Assembly (NCBI RefSeq): GCF_000956405.1 | Contig: NZ_JYIV01000022.1 | Location: 62,001 to 126,000, forward strand | DNA from: Microbacterium oxydans | GTDB taxonomy: Bacteria > Actinomycetota > Actinomycetes > Actinomycetales > Microbacteriaceae | Direction of reading: 5' to 3' | DNA length: 64,000 nt | Part shown: positions 1-8,569 of the stretch, in pieces | How the letters are laid out: the number at the start of each line of letters is the position of its first letter | How positions within the stretch are numbered: the first letter of the stretch is position 1 | The notes under the pieces: generated by a model | Seen by the model: the letters and a program-made list of their open reading frames with translations, nothing else | The model's database searches: none | Told to the model about the DNA's origin: nothing | Translations under genes and position numbers: made by a program

Positions 1-765
1 GCGGGCGATGCGGTCGGCGAGGCGGGCGCGGTCGCCCTTCTCCGCCTGCGCCTGCTCGACCAGGTCGACGATGGTGGTGAGCGAGTTGTCGGTGCCCGCT
101 GCGGTCGTCTCGACTTCCAGCGCTCCCGCGGTGTTGATCGCGCCGGCCGAGACCGTGTCCCCGGGCTCGACCTCCACCGGGATCGACTCACCGGTGATCG
201 CGGAGGTGTCCAGGCTGGAGCGCCCCGTCCGGACGACGCCGTCGGTCGCGATCCGCTCGCCCGGCCGCACCAGCATCAGCTGACCGACAACGAGGTCTTT
301 CGCGGCGACCTCCACTGAGGATCCGTCCTGGCGGATGGTCGCGGTCTCCGGGACGAGCTTGAGCAGCGCCCGCAGTCCACCGCGGGCGCGGTCCATCGCC
401 TTGTCTTCCAGTGCCTCGGCGATCGAGTAGAGGAACGCCAGCGCGGCGGCTTCTTCGACGTAGCCGAGGATGACCGCGCCGATCGCGCTGATCGTCATCA
501 GGAGACTGATGCTCAGTTTGCCCTTGAACAGCTTCCGGATCGCGCCCGGCGTGAACGTCGACGCGCCCAGCAGCAGACCAATCCAGAACGCCACCAGCGC
601 CGGGATCTCCAGCCCGGACCACTCCAGGACGAGACCGGTCAGGAATGCGACGCCGGAGAAGACCGGGACCATGATCCCGCGGTCGGTCCACCAGGGGCCG
701 TCGTGGTCGTCATCGTCATCGTCCAGTTCGACGCCTTCCACCTGGGACTTCGTCACATCACTCAT
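1..765 (-). CDS. Heavy-metal P1B-type ATPase, N-terminal part (runs off the window)
   Basis: This is the first 255 codons of a metal-exporting P-type ATPase; the rest lies outside the window. No CxxC metal-binding domain precedes the membrane part. Instead there is a short acidic stretch (DDDDDD then H) near residues 17-23. Hydrophobic helices follow, then an actuator domain with the motif TGES near residue 197. The phosphorylation motif DKTG would lie further on. The start codon overlaps the stop of the upstream repressor by 4 bp, so the two genes are translationally coupled. With a CmtR-type repressor, the likely substrate is cadmium, lead or zinc; this is inference. Confidence 0.85.
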   Translation of the reverse strand, partial: MSDVTKSQVEGVELDDDDDDHDGPWWTDRGIMVPVFSGVAFLTGLVLEWSGLEIPALVAFWIGLLLGASTFTPGAIRKLFKGKLSISLLMTISAIGAVILGYVEEAAALAFLYSIAEALEDKAMDRARGGLRALLKLVPETATIRQDGSSVEVAAKDLVVGQLMLVRPGERIATDGVVRTGRSSLDTSAITGESIPVEVEPGDTVSAGAINTAGALEVETTAAGTDNSLTTIVDLVEQAQAEKGDRARLADRIAR

Positions 766-1121
766 GCGCTCGCTCCGACTCCGCAGCAGCCCGGCACAGT
801 GCAGTCGGCATCGACGCACGGCGCGCTCTCGTCCACAGCGAGCGTCACATCCACCAGCGTGGTCAGTGCCGCCGCGAGGTGCGGGTCGGCGATCTCGTAG
901 CGCGTCTGTCGCCCCTCCGGCTCGGCGACCACGATGCCGCAGTCGCGCAGGCAGGTCAGATGGTTCGAGACGTTCGAGCGGGTCAGTTCCAGCTCGCGCG
1001 AGAGCACGGCTGGGTAGCTGGGGCCGTCAAGCAGGGTCATCAGGATGCGGGAGCGCGTCGGGTCGGCCATGGCCCGGCCGAGCCGGTTCATAACGTCGAG
1101 GCGTGAAGCAATGGTCAGCAT
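762..1121 (-). CDS. cmtR: ArsR/SmtB-family metal repressor, CmtR-like
   Basis: This is a 119-residue winged-helix repressor that should release DNA when it binds cadmium or lead. It closely resembles mycobacterial CmtR: it starts MLT, has the ADPTRSRIL helix and the LTRSNVSNHLTCLRDCG recognition region. Several cysteines lie at the C-terminus (CVDADCTVPGCCG), where CmtR takes a metal ligand. A longer frame could start 20 codons earlier, but the chosen ATG is preceded at the leaderless distance by a TATGAT hexamer inside a palindrome, and family alignment begins here. It controls itself and the downstream P-type ATPase. Confidence 0.88.
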   Translation of the reverse strand: MLTIASRLDVMNRLGRAMADPTRSRILMTLLDGPSYPAVLSRELELTRSNVSNHLTCLRDCGIVVAEPEGRQTRYEIADPHLAAALTTLVDVTLAVDESAPCVDADCTVPGCCGVGASA

Positions 1122-1164
1122 GCACTGATCATACAGTGCTGACTGAACTAACCCCAAGGCTAAT
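1122..1164 (-). promoter_or_regulatory. cmtR operator and leaderless promoter
   Basis: A perfect dyad gcactg-N6-cagtgc (1122-1139) abuts the start codon. Its 6-bp centre is, on the minus strand, TATGAT, a good -10 box, and 6 nt then lead to the ATG. A possible -35 (TTGGGG) lies 18 bp upstream. Repressor binding would cover the -10 and the first codon, and the transcript would be leaderless. Confidence 0.7.
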
Positions 1165-1199
1165 AGTGCACCCTGCGACATTCGGCCCTACCAGTAACG
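1165..1199 (+). repeat. Left direct repeat of the metal-resistance element
   Basis: This 35-bp sequence matches 12091-12125 in the same orientation at 30 of 35 positions. The longest shared block is cctaccagta. It lies just upstream of the recombinase module, and the right copy abuts chromosomal cpaF sequence, so the pair marks the element ends. Confidence 0.75.
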
Positions 1200-1236
1200 C
1201 TCTTGGGACGATACTCCGCCTGGCAAACGGTCGCAA

Positions 1237-1253
1237 GTTGCAGTGAATGCAAC
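1237..1253. repeat. Inverted repeat gttgca-N5-tgcaac
   Basis: This is a perfect 6-bp dyad near the element end. A related dyad, ttgcat-cta-atgcaa, overlaps the recombinase start at 1377-1391, and another ttgca occurs near 1264. They could be binding sites for the recombinase or the XRE protein; nothing in the sequence decides this. Confidence 0.4.
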
Positions 1254-1345
1254 TGTCTACGCTTGCAATCGAGGCTTATTGGTCGCACCCGATGCCGAGC
1301 ACCTCCGACCATAACAGCGTGATCTCGCGGATGTTGGGATCAGAG

Positions 1346-1375
1346 TTGACAGGGTGATGCACTGTCTCGTACTTT
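1346..1375 (+). promoter_or_regulatory. Promoter of the recombinase module
   Basis: A consensus -35 box TTGACA is followed after 18 bp by TACTTT. Transcription would start near 1381-1386, at or just before the ATG at 1386. This argues against the upstream in-frame TTG at 1374 as the start. Confidence 0.6.
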
Positions 1376-1385
1376 GTTGCATCTA

Positions 1386-2504
1386 ATGCAAGATTTTGGG
1401 GCCTCTCCTGCCGCGCTTCGGCTGATCACTTCGACGTCGAACGTCGTGTTGGTGAACCCGGAGCAGCAGGTCTTCGACGCGATGATCGAAGGCTGGCGGA
1501 AGCAGCAGCTGTCGCGAGGCCTGCGTGAGCAGACCATCCGGAATCGGGTGGCCACCGTGGTGAGGTTCCGCGACTTGGTGGATAAACCGCCGTGGAAGTG
1601 GAGCGTCGCGGATGTCGACGAGTTCACCGCTGAGTCCGGCGGGCGTACGCGGACGCTCTCGACGATGCGCGCCAATCATGGTGCGATCCGTGGGTTCTGC
1701 GATTACCTCACGAGCCCGTTGTACGACTGGATGGAGATCTGCGATCGGGAGTTCGGAGAGTTCCCGTCGCAGGTGTGCCTGCCATGGAACACGGTCGCCC
1801 ACCGGTTTGAGTTCGAAGGTGACGGGAAGCGTCGTCCGTTCACGTATGACGAGGTCGAGCGCCTGTTCGACACGGCCGATGCCCGTGTCGAGCTGCTGGT
1901 CAATTCCGGGCGGAAGGGCGCGCTCGGAGCCTTGAGGGACGCGCAACTGCTGAAGACCGTGTATGCGTTCGGGCTGCGCCGGACCGAGGCGGTCATGCTC
2001 GACACCGTCGATCTGCATCACAATGCCAAGATGCGCCAATGGGGGCGCTACGGCGCGATCCACGTGCGATGGGCGAAGGCGGCGGGAGGCGGTGCGCCTC
2101 GTCGTAGGACGGTCCTGCTGGTGCCGGAGTTCGATTGGTGGGTGCCAGGCATGCAGCAGTGGCTCGAGCAAGCGAGGGAGCGTTTCGCCCCGCGTGCCGA
2201 CCTCGACGCGCTCTGGGTGACCGAGCGGCGTACGCGCCTGTCCGCCGGGTATCTCGACCGGAGGTTCGCAGAGTTGCGCGACGAGGCTGGCCTGTCGAAG
2301 GATCTAACGCTGCATAGCCTCCGGCATTCGTACGTCACGCACCTTCTGGAGTTCGGCTACGCGGAGCGGTTCGTCCAGGAGCAGGTGGGGCACATGCACG
2401 CGTCGACGACTTCCATCTACGCCTCTGTCAGTTCGGACTATAAGAACCGGGTGCTCGCGGAGGCGTTGAAGGCCCTGATCGAAGGAGAAGCTGATGGTCG
2501 TTGA
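1386..2504 (+). CDS. Tyrosine recombinase/integrase of the metal-resistance element
   Basis: This 372-residue site-specific recombinase has an N-terminal SAM-like DNA-binding domain (about residues 20-110) and a C-terminal catalytic domain. The catalytic set is complete: Arg in FGLRRTEA, the HSLRHSYVTH box, GHMHAS, and the nucleophile Tyr in TTSIYASVS. It should cut and rejoin the element ends through a covalent phosphotyrosine intermediate. The ATG at 1386 is preferred over TTG at 1374 because of the promoter position. Its last codons overlap the next gene by 11 bp, so the module is an operon. Confidence 0.9.
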   Translation: MQDFGASPAALRLITSTSNVVLVNPEQQVFDAMIEGWRKQQLSRGLREQTIRNRVATVVRFRDLVDKPPWKWSVADVDEFTAESGGRTRTLSTMRANHGAIRGFCDYLTSPLYDWMEICDREFGEFPSQVCLPWNTVAHRFEFEGDGKRRPFTYDEVERLFDTADARVELLVNSGRKGALGALRDAQLLKTVYAFGLRRTEAVMLDTVDLHHNAKMRQWGRYGAIHVRWAKAAGGGAPRRRTVLLVPEFDWWVPGMQQWLEQARERFAPRADLDALWVTERRTRLSAGYLDRRFAELRDEAGLSKDLTLHSLRHSYVTHLLEFGYAERFVQEQVGHMHASTTSIYASVSSDYKNRVLAEALKALIEGEADGR

Positions 2505-2829
2505 GCTCGAGACCGGTTGGAACCTGCGCAGCGTGATGGCATCGCGCGGGATCTTCCAGACGTCGAAGCTGAAGCCGCTGCTCGAGGAGCGCGGCATCGA
2601 CCTGTCACGGGAGCAGGTGTATCGGCTGGTGACGCAGCCGCCACAGCGCGTCCGCCTCGATGTCCTCGCAGCACTCTGTGATGCGCTGGAGTGCACACTC
2701 GACGATCTCGTGACGATCACCCGCCGTGAGGCCGGGATCCCGGTCGCCGTGGGCGAGGAAGCGACGCGCGGATCCATCGGCGATCTCCGGCCGGTTCGTG
2801 CCGCCATCCGCCGGCCGCGCACGAAGTAG
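2494..2829 (+). CDS. XRE-family helix-turn-helix protein of the recombinase module
   Basis: This is a 111-residue protein with one Cro/CI-type helix-turn-helix (about residues 35-75: SREQVYRLVTQPPQRVRLDVLAALCDALECTLDDLV) and a basic tail. A good ribosome site (GGAG) lies inside the end of the recombinase gene. Its place between the recombinase and the zinc-ribbon gene suggests it controls the module or acts as an accessory directionality factor; this is inference. Confidence 0.85.
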   Translation: MVVELETGWNLRSVMASRGIFQTSKLKPLLEERGIDLSREQVYRLVTQPPQRVRLDVLAALCDALECTLDDLVTITRREAGIPVAVGEEATRGSIGDLRPVRAAIRRPRTK

Positions 2830-2830
2830 C

Positions 2831-4792
2831 GTGGCGGCGAAGCCTCCGCAGGAGCCGAGGGTCGCGGAGATCGTCGCTCTCGTCCGTCCTCTCGTTCCTG
2901 AGATCTCACCCGAGCAACTGGCCGAGATCGTGCATTCGGTCGCGCCGGTACCCCTCACGCAACGGCTTCTCGAACTCGCATTGCTGAAGCAACCCGGGGT
3001 GTTGGAGGGCCAGCACCGGAACGTGCCAGTAACCGTCCAAGACCTGGCCCACGCACTCGTCGCAGAAGGAGCGAGCCGGGTGGTGCTGCCGACATGCGAG
3101 TCATGTGGGCGAGCAGTCCGGATGCCGCATAAGACCCCGAACGGCGGGAGGCATTGCTCGCGCTGCGAGCGGAACGCCAGATCGGTCGCCTGCGCGACCT
3201 GCGGACGGGTCAGGCCAGTGCAGCGCACCATCGACGGGAAGCGGTTCTGCCGCGAATGTTGGCGAGCTGATCGTCGATCGTTCGGCCTTTGCTCCCGGTG
3301 CGGTCAGCAGGCAACTATCGTCGTCCGCCGTCCCGAGCTCGTCTGCCTGAACTGCTACACCGCACCGATCAAGACCTGCGGGCTCTGCGGCGAACCGGGA
3401 CGTGTCGCTTCCCATCTCGACGGGCGGCGAGTATGCGCTCGTTGCTACTACGCGATGCGCACCCCGCAACCCTGCCCTGAGTGCGGACGCAAGGTGTTCC
3501 TCACCGGGTTCATGAACGGGCAGACGGTCTGCGCCGATTGCGCCGGCTCGCCGATCACGATGGCATGCCCCAGCTGCGGATCAATTGAAGAAGTGCGTAA
3601 GCATCGCCTCTGCGCCGAGTGTCGACGACCGATCACCATCCAGCGGCTCCTCTGCGATGACACAGGCAATGTCCGTCCCGCACTCCAGCCGCTCGCGGAT
3701 TACCTCCTCACACATCACGGCAAGGCGAATTCTCTCGAGCGGTGGCAGCACAAGAGCAAATGCGCCGCCGTGCTCCGTGAACTCGCAGACGAAACCCTGC
3801 CTCTCACCGCGGACGCGATCATCACGAGGGCCCGGTCTGGCCAGTCGGTCGCCTTCCTTCTCTCACTGCTGGTCCGCTCCAACGTGCTGCCAGAACTCGA
3901 CGTCGAGACCGTGCGTTTCGATCACTGGGTTGAAGAATGGCTGGCGAGCATCGAAGCTGCCGACGATCGGCTGATCCTGCGTCGATACTGCACCTGGGAG
4001 CTTCTTCGGTCCACCAGAGCGTTCCGGGCTGTGTCGCAGGGCCCCTCAAGCCCCGCGGCCGGCTTCCAGAGACAGCGGGCAGCACTCAGGCATTGCGCCG
4101 CGCTCCTGCACGAGATCCGATCGCAGCACGAGACGCTGGCCACCTTCTCGCAGCGCGGACTCGACGCATTTCTCACGGGCTCACCGAGCCAGCGCGACGC
4201 CCTCGCCCCGTTCACACGCTGGCTGCGACGGCACCGGCTCAGCACACTCCACGTAGAGTTCCGCACGAGCCACCTCGAGGGCCGGCACTACGAATCCGAC
4301 CATCGGTGGCAGATGGCTCGCAGGTTCCTCTCGGACCTGGACATGGATCCCAAGACGCGTGCCGCTGGGTTGCTCGTGCTCCTCTACGGCCTCCACCTCA
4401 CTCGCATCGTCGCGCTCACCCGTGATCAGGTCGACCTGACAACGCGACCGGTGAAGCTCACCATCGGAGCCGAGCCAATCGAACTGCCCGAGGTCCTCGG
4501 GAATGCGATCGCCGAGCTCGCTGACACATCGAGACACCGACCCGAGGGATGGCTCTTTCCCGGCAGGAATCCGGGGCTGCATCTCACGCCAGGCCCACTC
4601 AGCCGACGTCTGCGCCAGCAGGGGCTGCGTTCAGGAAGCGCTCGGACGACCGCGCTGATCGAATTGACCCGGCAGATGCACCCACGAATCGTCTCCGATC
4701 TCCTCGGCATCACAGCAGCGTCAGCAGCTGCCTGGTCGCGCCTTGCCAGTGGCGACTGGACGGACTATCCAAAGCTCCGTGCAGAACCCTGA
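2831..4792 (+). CDS. Zinc-ribbon protein with degenerate tyrosine-recombinase-like C-terminus
   Basis: The 653-residue product starts at a GTG one base after the preceding stop. Residues about 88-275 hold a run of CxxC pairs (CESC, CSRC, CATC, CRECW, CSRC, CLNC, CGLC, CARC, CPEC, CADC, CPSC, CAEC), enough for several zinc ribbons. The C-terminal third looks like a tyrosine recombinase fold: LLYGLHLTRIVALTRDQVDL matches the first catalytic box but has His where GLR has Arg. The later boxes read SARTTAL, LLGI and AAWS, so His and the nucleophile Tyr are absent. It is probably a DNA-binding partner of the upstream recombinase rather than an enzyme. Confidence 0.75.
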   Translation: MAAKPPQEPRVAEIVALVRPLVPEISPEQLAEIVHSVAPVPLTQRLLELALLKQPGVLEGQHRNVPVTVQDLAHALVAEGASRVVLPTCESCGRAVRMPHKTPNGGRHCSRCERNARSVACATCGRVRPVQRTIDGKRFCRECWRADRRSFGLCSRCGQQATIVVRRPELVCLNCYTAPIKTCGLCGEPGRVASHLDGRRVCARCYYAMRTPQPCPECGRKVFLTGFMNGQTVCADCAGSPITMACPSCGSIEEVRKHRLCAECRRPITIQRLLCDDTGNVRPALQPLADYLLTHHGKANSLERWQHKSKCAAVLRELADETLPLTADAIITRARSGQSVAFLLSLLVRSNVLPELDVETVRFDHWVEEWLASIEAADDRLILRRYCTWELLRSTRAFRAVSQGPSSPAAGFQRQRAALRHCAALLHEIRSQHETLATFSQRGLDAFLTGSPSQRDALAPFTRWLRRHRLSTLHVEFRTSHLEGRHYESDHRWQMARRFLSDLDMDPKTRAAGLLVLLYGLHLTRIVALTRDQVDLTTRPVKLTIGAEPIELPEVLGNAIAELADTSRHRPEGWLFPGRNPGLHLTPGPLSRRLRQQGLRSGSARTTALIELTRQMHPRIVSDLLGITAASAAAWSRLASGDWTDYPKLRAEP

Positions 4793-4823
4793 TTAAACCG
4801 CGACCGCCATTGCCTCCTGCAGG

Positions 4824-6338
4824 TCAGTGACCGTTCCCGAGCCCGCCGGTGAGTCGGGCGTGGAACGCGTTTGTGTAGTCGTTCATTCCGACGAACTCGA
4901 CGGTCTTGCCGTGATGCTCATACTTCGTCTCGATCGCATCGAGCGCCGCGACGGTCGATGCGTCCCAGACGTGCGACCTCGTGAGGTCGATGACCACCCG
5001 TTCGGGATCTTCGGTGTACTCGAACATCGTGGTGAGGTCGTTGCTGGAGGCGAACAACAGCTGCCCCTCGACGGTGTAGTGCGCGACCTGAGCGCCGTCG
5101 CGGTCGCTGACCTCGCGGGTGACGTCCACGAGGTGCGCCACTCGGCGCACGAACATGATCGCCGCAACGAAGACGCCGACAATCACGCCGATCGCAAGGT
5201 TGTGGGTCGCGACGACGACAGCGACGGTGATGACCATGACGGCGGTCTCGCTCTTCGGCATCCGCTTCAGCGTGGAGGGCTTGATGGAGTGCCAGTCGAA
5301 TGTCCCGACCGAGACCATGATCATCACCGCGACCAGCGCCGCCATCGGGATGATCGCGACGACATCGCCGAGCACGACGATGAGGATCAGGAGGAAGACG
5401 CCCGCGAGGAACGTCGAGATGCGGGTGCGCGCACCGGACGCCTTCACGTTGATCATGGTCTGGCCGATCATCGCGCACCCGCCCATGCCGCCGAAGAAGC
5501 CGGACGCGATGTTCGCGACGCCCTGGCCCCAGCCTTCACGAGTCTTGTTCGAGTGAGTGTCGGTGACGTCGTCCACGAGCTTCGCGGTCATCAGGGACTC
5601 CATGAGACCGACGAGCGCCATCGCCAGCGCGTACGGGGCGATGATCGTCAGCGTCTCCCACGTGAAGGGCACGTTCGGGATGAACAGCTCCGGCAGACTG
5701 CGGGGCAGCTCGCCCTTGTCGCCGACCGCAGGAACGTTGATCGCGAAGACCACGACCGCGGCGGTGACGAGCACGATGGACACCAGCGGAGCCGGGACCA
5801 CCTTGGTGATCTTCGGCATGAACACCATGATCGCCAGCCCGACCGCGACGAGCGGGTACACCATCCATGGCACCCCCACGAGCTCGGGCACCTGAGCCAT
5901 GAAGATCAGGATCGCCAGGGCGTTCACGAAGCCGACCATGACGCTACGCGGGATGAACCGCATCAGCTTCGCGACGCCGAGCACCGCGAGCACGATCTGC
6001 AGCACGCCCGCGAGCAGCACCGTCGCGATGAAGTAGTCCATGCCGTACTCACGCGCCACGGGCGCAATGACCAGAGCGATCGCACCGGTCGCCGCCGTGA
6101 TCATGGCCGGGCGTCCACCGACGAACGCGATCGTCACCGCCATGATGAACGACGAGAACAGCCCGACCTTCGGATCGACCCCTGCGATGATCGAGAACGA
6201 GATCGCCTCAGGGATCAGCGCCAGCGCGACGACGAGGCCAGCTAGGACCTCGCGGGTGAGGATCCGCGGGGTCTTCAGTGCAGTCAGCACCGAGGGCTCG
6301 GGTCGGTATCGCGTCTTGTCGTCGGTCATGGTCGTCAT
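4824..6338 (-). CDS. SulP-family anion transporter with STAS domain
   Basis: This 504-residue membrane protein of the SulP (SLC26-like) family likely takes up sulfate or another anion. The hallmark region [22 protein letters not shown] is near residue 40, about ten or more hydrophobic segments follow, and a STAS domain sits at about residues 400-495. A GGGAGG ribosome site precedes the first ATG. It converges on the recombinase module and diverges from a MerR regulator, whose operator lies between them. As cargo beside arsenate and chromate genes it may serve sulfate supply under chromate stress; this is inference. Confidence 0.88.
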   Translation of the reverse strand: MTTMTDDKTRYRPEPSVLTALKTPRILTREVLAGLVVALALIPEAISFSIIAGVDPKVGLFSSFIMAVTIAFVGGRPAMITAATGAIALVIAPVAREYGMDYFIATVLLAGVLQIVLAVLGVAKLMRFIPRSVMVGFVNALAILIFMAQVPELVGVPWMVYPLVAVGLAIMVFMPKITKVVPAPLVSIVLVTAAVVVFAINVPAVGDKGELPRSLPELFIPNVPFTWETLTIIAPYALAMALVGLMESLMTAKLVDDVTDTHSNKTREGWGQGVANIASGFFGGMGGCAMIGQTMINVKASGARTRISTFLAGVFLLILIVVLGDVVAIIPMAALVAVMIMVSVGTFDWHSIKPSTLKRMPKSETAVMVITVAVVVATHNLAIGVIVGVFVAAIMFVRRVAHLVDVTREVSDRDGAQVAHYTVEGQLLFASSNDLTTMFEYTEDPERVVIDLTRSHVWDASTVAALDAIETKYEHHGKTVEFVGMNDYTNAFHARLTGGLGNGH

Positions 6339-6478
6339 GAGGCAGGCCTCCCAGGGGTCGAGATGGGTCGATGTGACACCATCGAAAGCGTGAGTGCGCG
6401 TCTGCGCGCGCCCGACGGTGCACCCCGGTCAGGGGTGGCAGTCGGAATGAAACCCGCTAGAAGATGCGAGCCAACCAC

Positions 6479-6501
6479 AACTCTAACGTAACGTGAGAGT
6501 T
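6479..6501. promoter_or_regulatory. MerR-type operator between sulP and merR
   Basis: A near-perfect palindrome, ACTCT-ACGT-ACGT-AGAGT in outline, lies 27 bp upstream of the merR start and about 140 bp upstream of the SulP gene. The size and symmetry fit MerR-family operators, which sit in a stretched -35/-10 spacer. Confidence 0.6.
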
Positions 6502-6527
6502 GGGGGCGAATGAGAAGGAGCTGCGCC

Positions 6528-6911
6528 GTGCCTGGAACCGCGATGATGCACATTGGTGAGCTCGCCGAGCGCACCGAGCTGTCCCTGCGGACGCTGCGCC
6601 ACTACGACGAAATCGGCCTCCTCGAGCCTTCCGGCAGGTCCGAGGGCGGGTTCCGCCTCTACACCGAGGACGACTACGAACGGCTCATGCTCATCCGCCG
6701 GATGAAGCCGCTCGGGTACTCGCTGGAGCAGATGGGCGATCTGCTGCGGGCGCTAGACGCCGGCCAGGTCGAAGGCTCCGTCGGGACTGAGGCCACTCAG
6801 CTTCTCTCCGAGTTCCTTATTGACGCGGAGCAGCGGCGGGCGAAACTCGAGAAGCAGCTCGCCGCGGCCGATGAGTTCATCGGCCTGCTGGGCGACCGCA
6901 TCAGGGCATGA
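6528..6911 (+). CDS. MerR-family transcriptional regulator
   Basis: This 127-residue regulator has the classic N-terminal winged helix (HIGELAERTELSLRTLRHYDEIGLL) and an ALDAGQ linker before a C-terminal coiled-coil dimerisation helix. No metal-binding cysteines are visible, so it is not a typical metal MerR. The GTG at 6528 is chosen because AAGGAG lies 9 nt upstream; an ATG at 6510 lacks one. A palindrome upstream is the likely operator. It probably controls itself and the divergent SulP gene. The gene ends one base before the convergent chrA stop. Confidence 0.85.
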   Translation: MPGTAMMHIGELAERTELSLRTLRHYDEIGLLEPSGRSEGGFRLYTEDDYERLMLIRRMKPLGYSLEQMGDLLRALDAGQVEGSVGTEATQLLSEFLIDAEQRRAKLEKQLAAADEFIGLLGDRIRA

Positions 6912-8150
6912 TCATGCCCAGGCGAGGCCGATCCCGGCGACGCTCGCGATGATGCCTGCCGCCGCGCCGGCGAGCACAGCGATCCATGCCGGCAGCTTCC
7001 AGACGGTGAGCATGAGGAAGCACCCGAGCGCGATGATCAAGGGGGCGAGTCCGGTCACTCCGGATGTGATCACGGGCGTCCACAGCGCGGCGGCGAGAAT
7101 CCCGACCACCGCGGCGTTCGCGCCTGCCATCGCTGAGCGGACCGTGGGGTTCCCGCGAAGGCGCTCCCAGAAGGGAAGCACACCGAGCAGGAGCAGCAGG
7201 CCGGGCACGAAGACAGCGGCGAGGGCGAGGAGCGCCGCGAGCGGTGCCGCCCATCCGTCCTGCATCTCGAAGCCGAGGTAGGCGGCGAAGGTGAACAGCG
7301 GACCAGGCACGGCCTGTGCCGCACCGTAACCTGCGAGGAACTGGTCGTGGCTGAGCGCGCCCGCGACGGCAGGCTCCGCCTGTAGCAGCGGCAGGACGAC
7401 GTGCCCGCCCCCGAAGACGAGCGCTCCTGCTCGAGTGAATGCGTCCGCGATCCCGAACCAGGCGTTGCGCGTCAGCGCGGTGGCCACGGGAAGTGCGACG
7501 AGCAGAACGCCGAGCACGACCAGGCACGAGGCCCCGAGACGCCGCGAGACGCGCACGGCAAGCGGCTCGGAGGCTGCGACGTCGATCCGCCGGCACCAGA
7601 GGATCCCCGAGGCCAGGCCAATGAGGATCGCGGCGAGCTGGCCAAGGTTCCCCGTCAGCAGCAGCGCCAGCACCGCGGCGGCGACGCCGATCAGGGCGCG
7701 GCGGACATCGGGCGTGAGCGTTCGGGCCATCCCCAGCACGGCGTGCGCGACAACCGCCACGGCGACGGCTTTAAGACCCAGAAGTAACCCCGCACCCACG
7801 GAGCCGTCCAGGGACACCGCGCCGATGGCGAAGAACACCAGCAGCACCGCGGACGGCAACGTGAACGCCGCCCATGCCGCCAGCGCCCCGCGGAAGCCTG
7901 CGCGAACGAGGCCGAGCGCGAAGCCCACCTGGCTCGACGCCGGCCCGGGGAGGAACTGGCACAGGGCGACGAGCTCCGCGTACTGCGCGTCGCTCACCCA
8001 CTTCCGTCTGGCGACGAGCTCCTCGCGGAAGTATCCGAGATGCGCGACAGGGCCGCCGAACGACGTCACGCCGAGCTTCGCGAACGCCCGAAACACCTCC
8101 CCGACGCGACCACGCTCGGACGAAGGTCGTGCGCTCACCACCCGGCTCAC
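6912..8150 (-). CDS. chrA: Chromate transporter ChrA
   Basis: This is a 412-residue long-chain CHR-family efflux protein that exports chromate. Two homologous halves are visible: LGVTSFGGPVAHLGYFREELV with LCQFLPGPASSQ in the first, and RAGALVFGGGHVVLPLL with AQAVPGPLFTFAAYLG in the second. The start is GTG, sharing GTGA with the arsC stop, so chrA is the last cistron of the arsenic operon. Chromate and arsenate resistance are thus expressed together. Confidence 0.92.
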   Translation of the reverse strand: MSRVVSARPSSERGRVGEVFRAFAKLGVTSFGGPVAHLGYFREELVARRKWVSDAQYAELVALCQFLPGPASSQVGFALGLVRAGFRGALAAWAAFTLPSAVLLVFFAIGAVSLDGSVGAGLLLGLKAVAVAVVAHAVLGMARTLTPDVRRALIGVAAAVLALLLTGNLGQLAAILIGLASGILWCRRIDVAASEPLAVRVSRRLGASCLVVLGVLLVALPVATALTRNAWFGIADAFTRAGALVFGGGHVVLPLLQAEPAVAGALSHDQFLAGYGAAQAVPGPLFTFAAYLGFEMQDGWAAPLAALLALAAVFVPGLLLLLGVLPFWERLRGNPTVRSAMAGANAAVVGILAAALWTPVITSGVTGLAPLIIALGCFLMLTVWKLPAWIAVLAGAAAGIIASVAGIGLAWA

Positions 8151-8554
8151 TGTCCGATCAGCTCGGAGAGGAGCGCTTCGATGCGGCGTTTGATCTCGTC
8201 GCGGATCGGGCGCACCGACTCGATGCCCTGCCCTGCCGGGTCGTCGAGCTTCCAGTCCTCGTAGCGCTTGCTCGGGAAGAACGGACAGGCGTCGCCGCAG
8301 CCCATCGTGACCACGACGTCGGAGTCCTGCACCGCCTCCGTGGTGAGCACCTTCGGCTGCTCGCCGGTGATGTCGATGCCTACCTCACGCATCGCCTCGA
8401 CGGCGACGGGGTTGATCTGGTCGGCGGGCATGGATCCGGCGGAGCGGACCTCGACGCGGTCCCCGGCGAGCTCGCGGAGCCAGCCGGCAGCCATCTGGGA
8501 GCGCCCGGCGTTGTGGACGCAGACGAAGAGGACGGAGGGCTTCTGATCAGTCAT
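8147..8554 (-). CDS. arsC: Arsenate reductase, low-molecular-weight phosphatase type
   Basis: This 135-residue ArsC reduces arsenate to arsenite for export by Acr3. The P-loop CVHNAGRSQ at about residues 12-20 holds the catalytic cysteine. A second cysteine pair lies in TMGCGDACP, and the general acid is in EDWKLDDP. The pattern resembles actinobacterial arsenate reductases that draw electrons from mycothiol or thioredoxin; the thioredoxin pair in the same operon favours the latter here. The gap to the upstream fusion gene is 15 bp. Confidence 0.92.
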   Translation of the reverse strand: MTDQKPSVLFVCVHNAGRSQMAAGWLRELAGDRVEVRSAGSMPADQINPVAVEAMREVGIDITGEQPKVLTTEAVQDSDVVVTMGCGDACPFFPSKRYEDWKLDDPAGQGIESVRPIRDEIKRRIEALLSELIGQ

Positions 8555-8569
8555 CGTTGTTCGCTTCTT

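Noticed and set aside
4827..6245. A 472-codon open frame on the plus strand across the sulP gene
   Set aside because: Its product is a run of Asp/Arg/His-rich low complexity, as expected antisense to a GC-rich membrane protein; sulP has clear family motifs.
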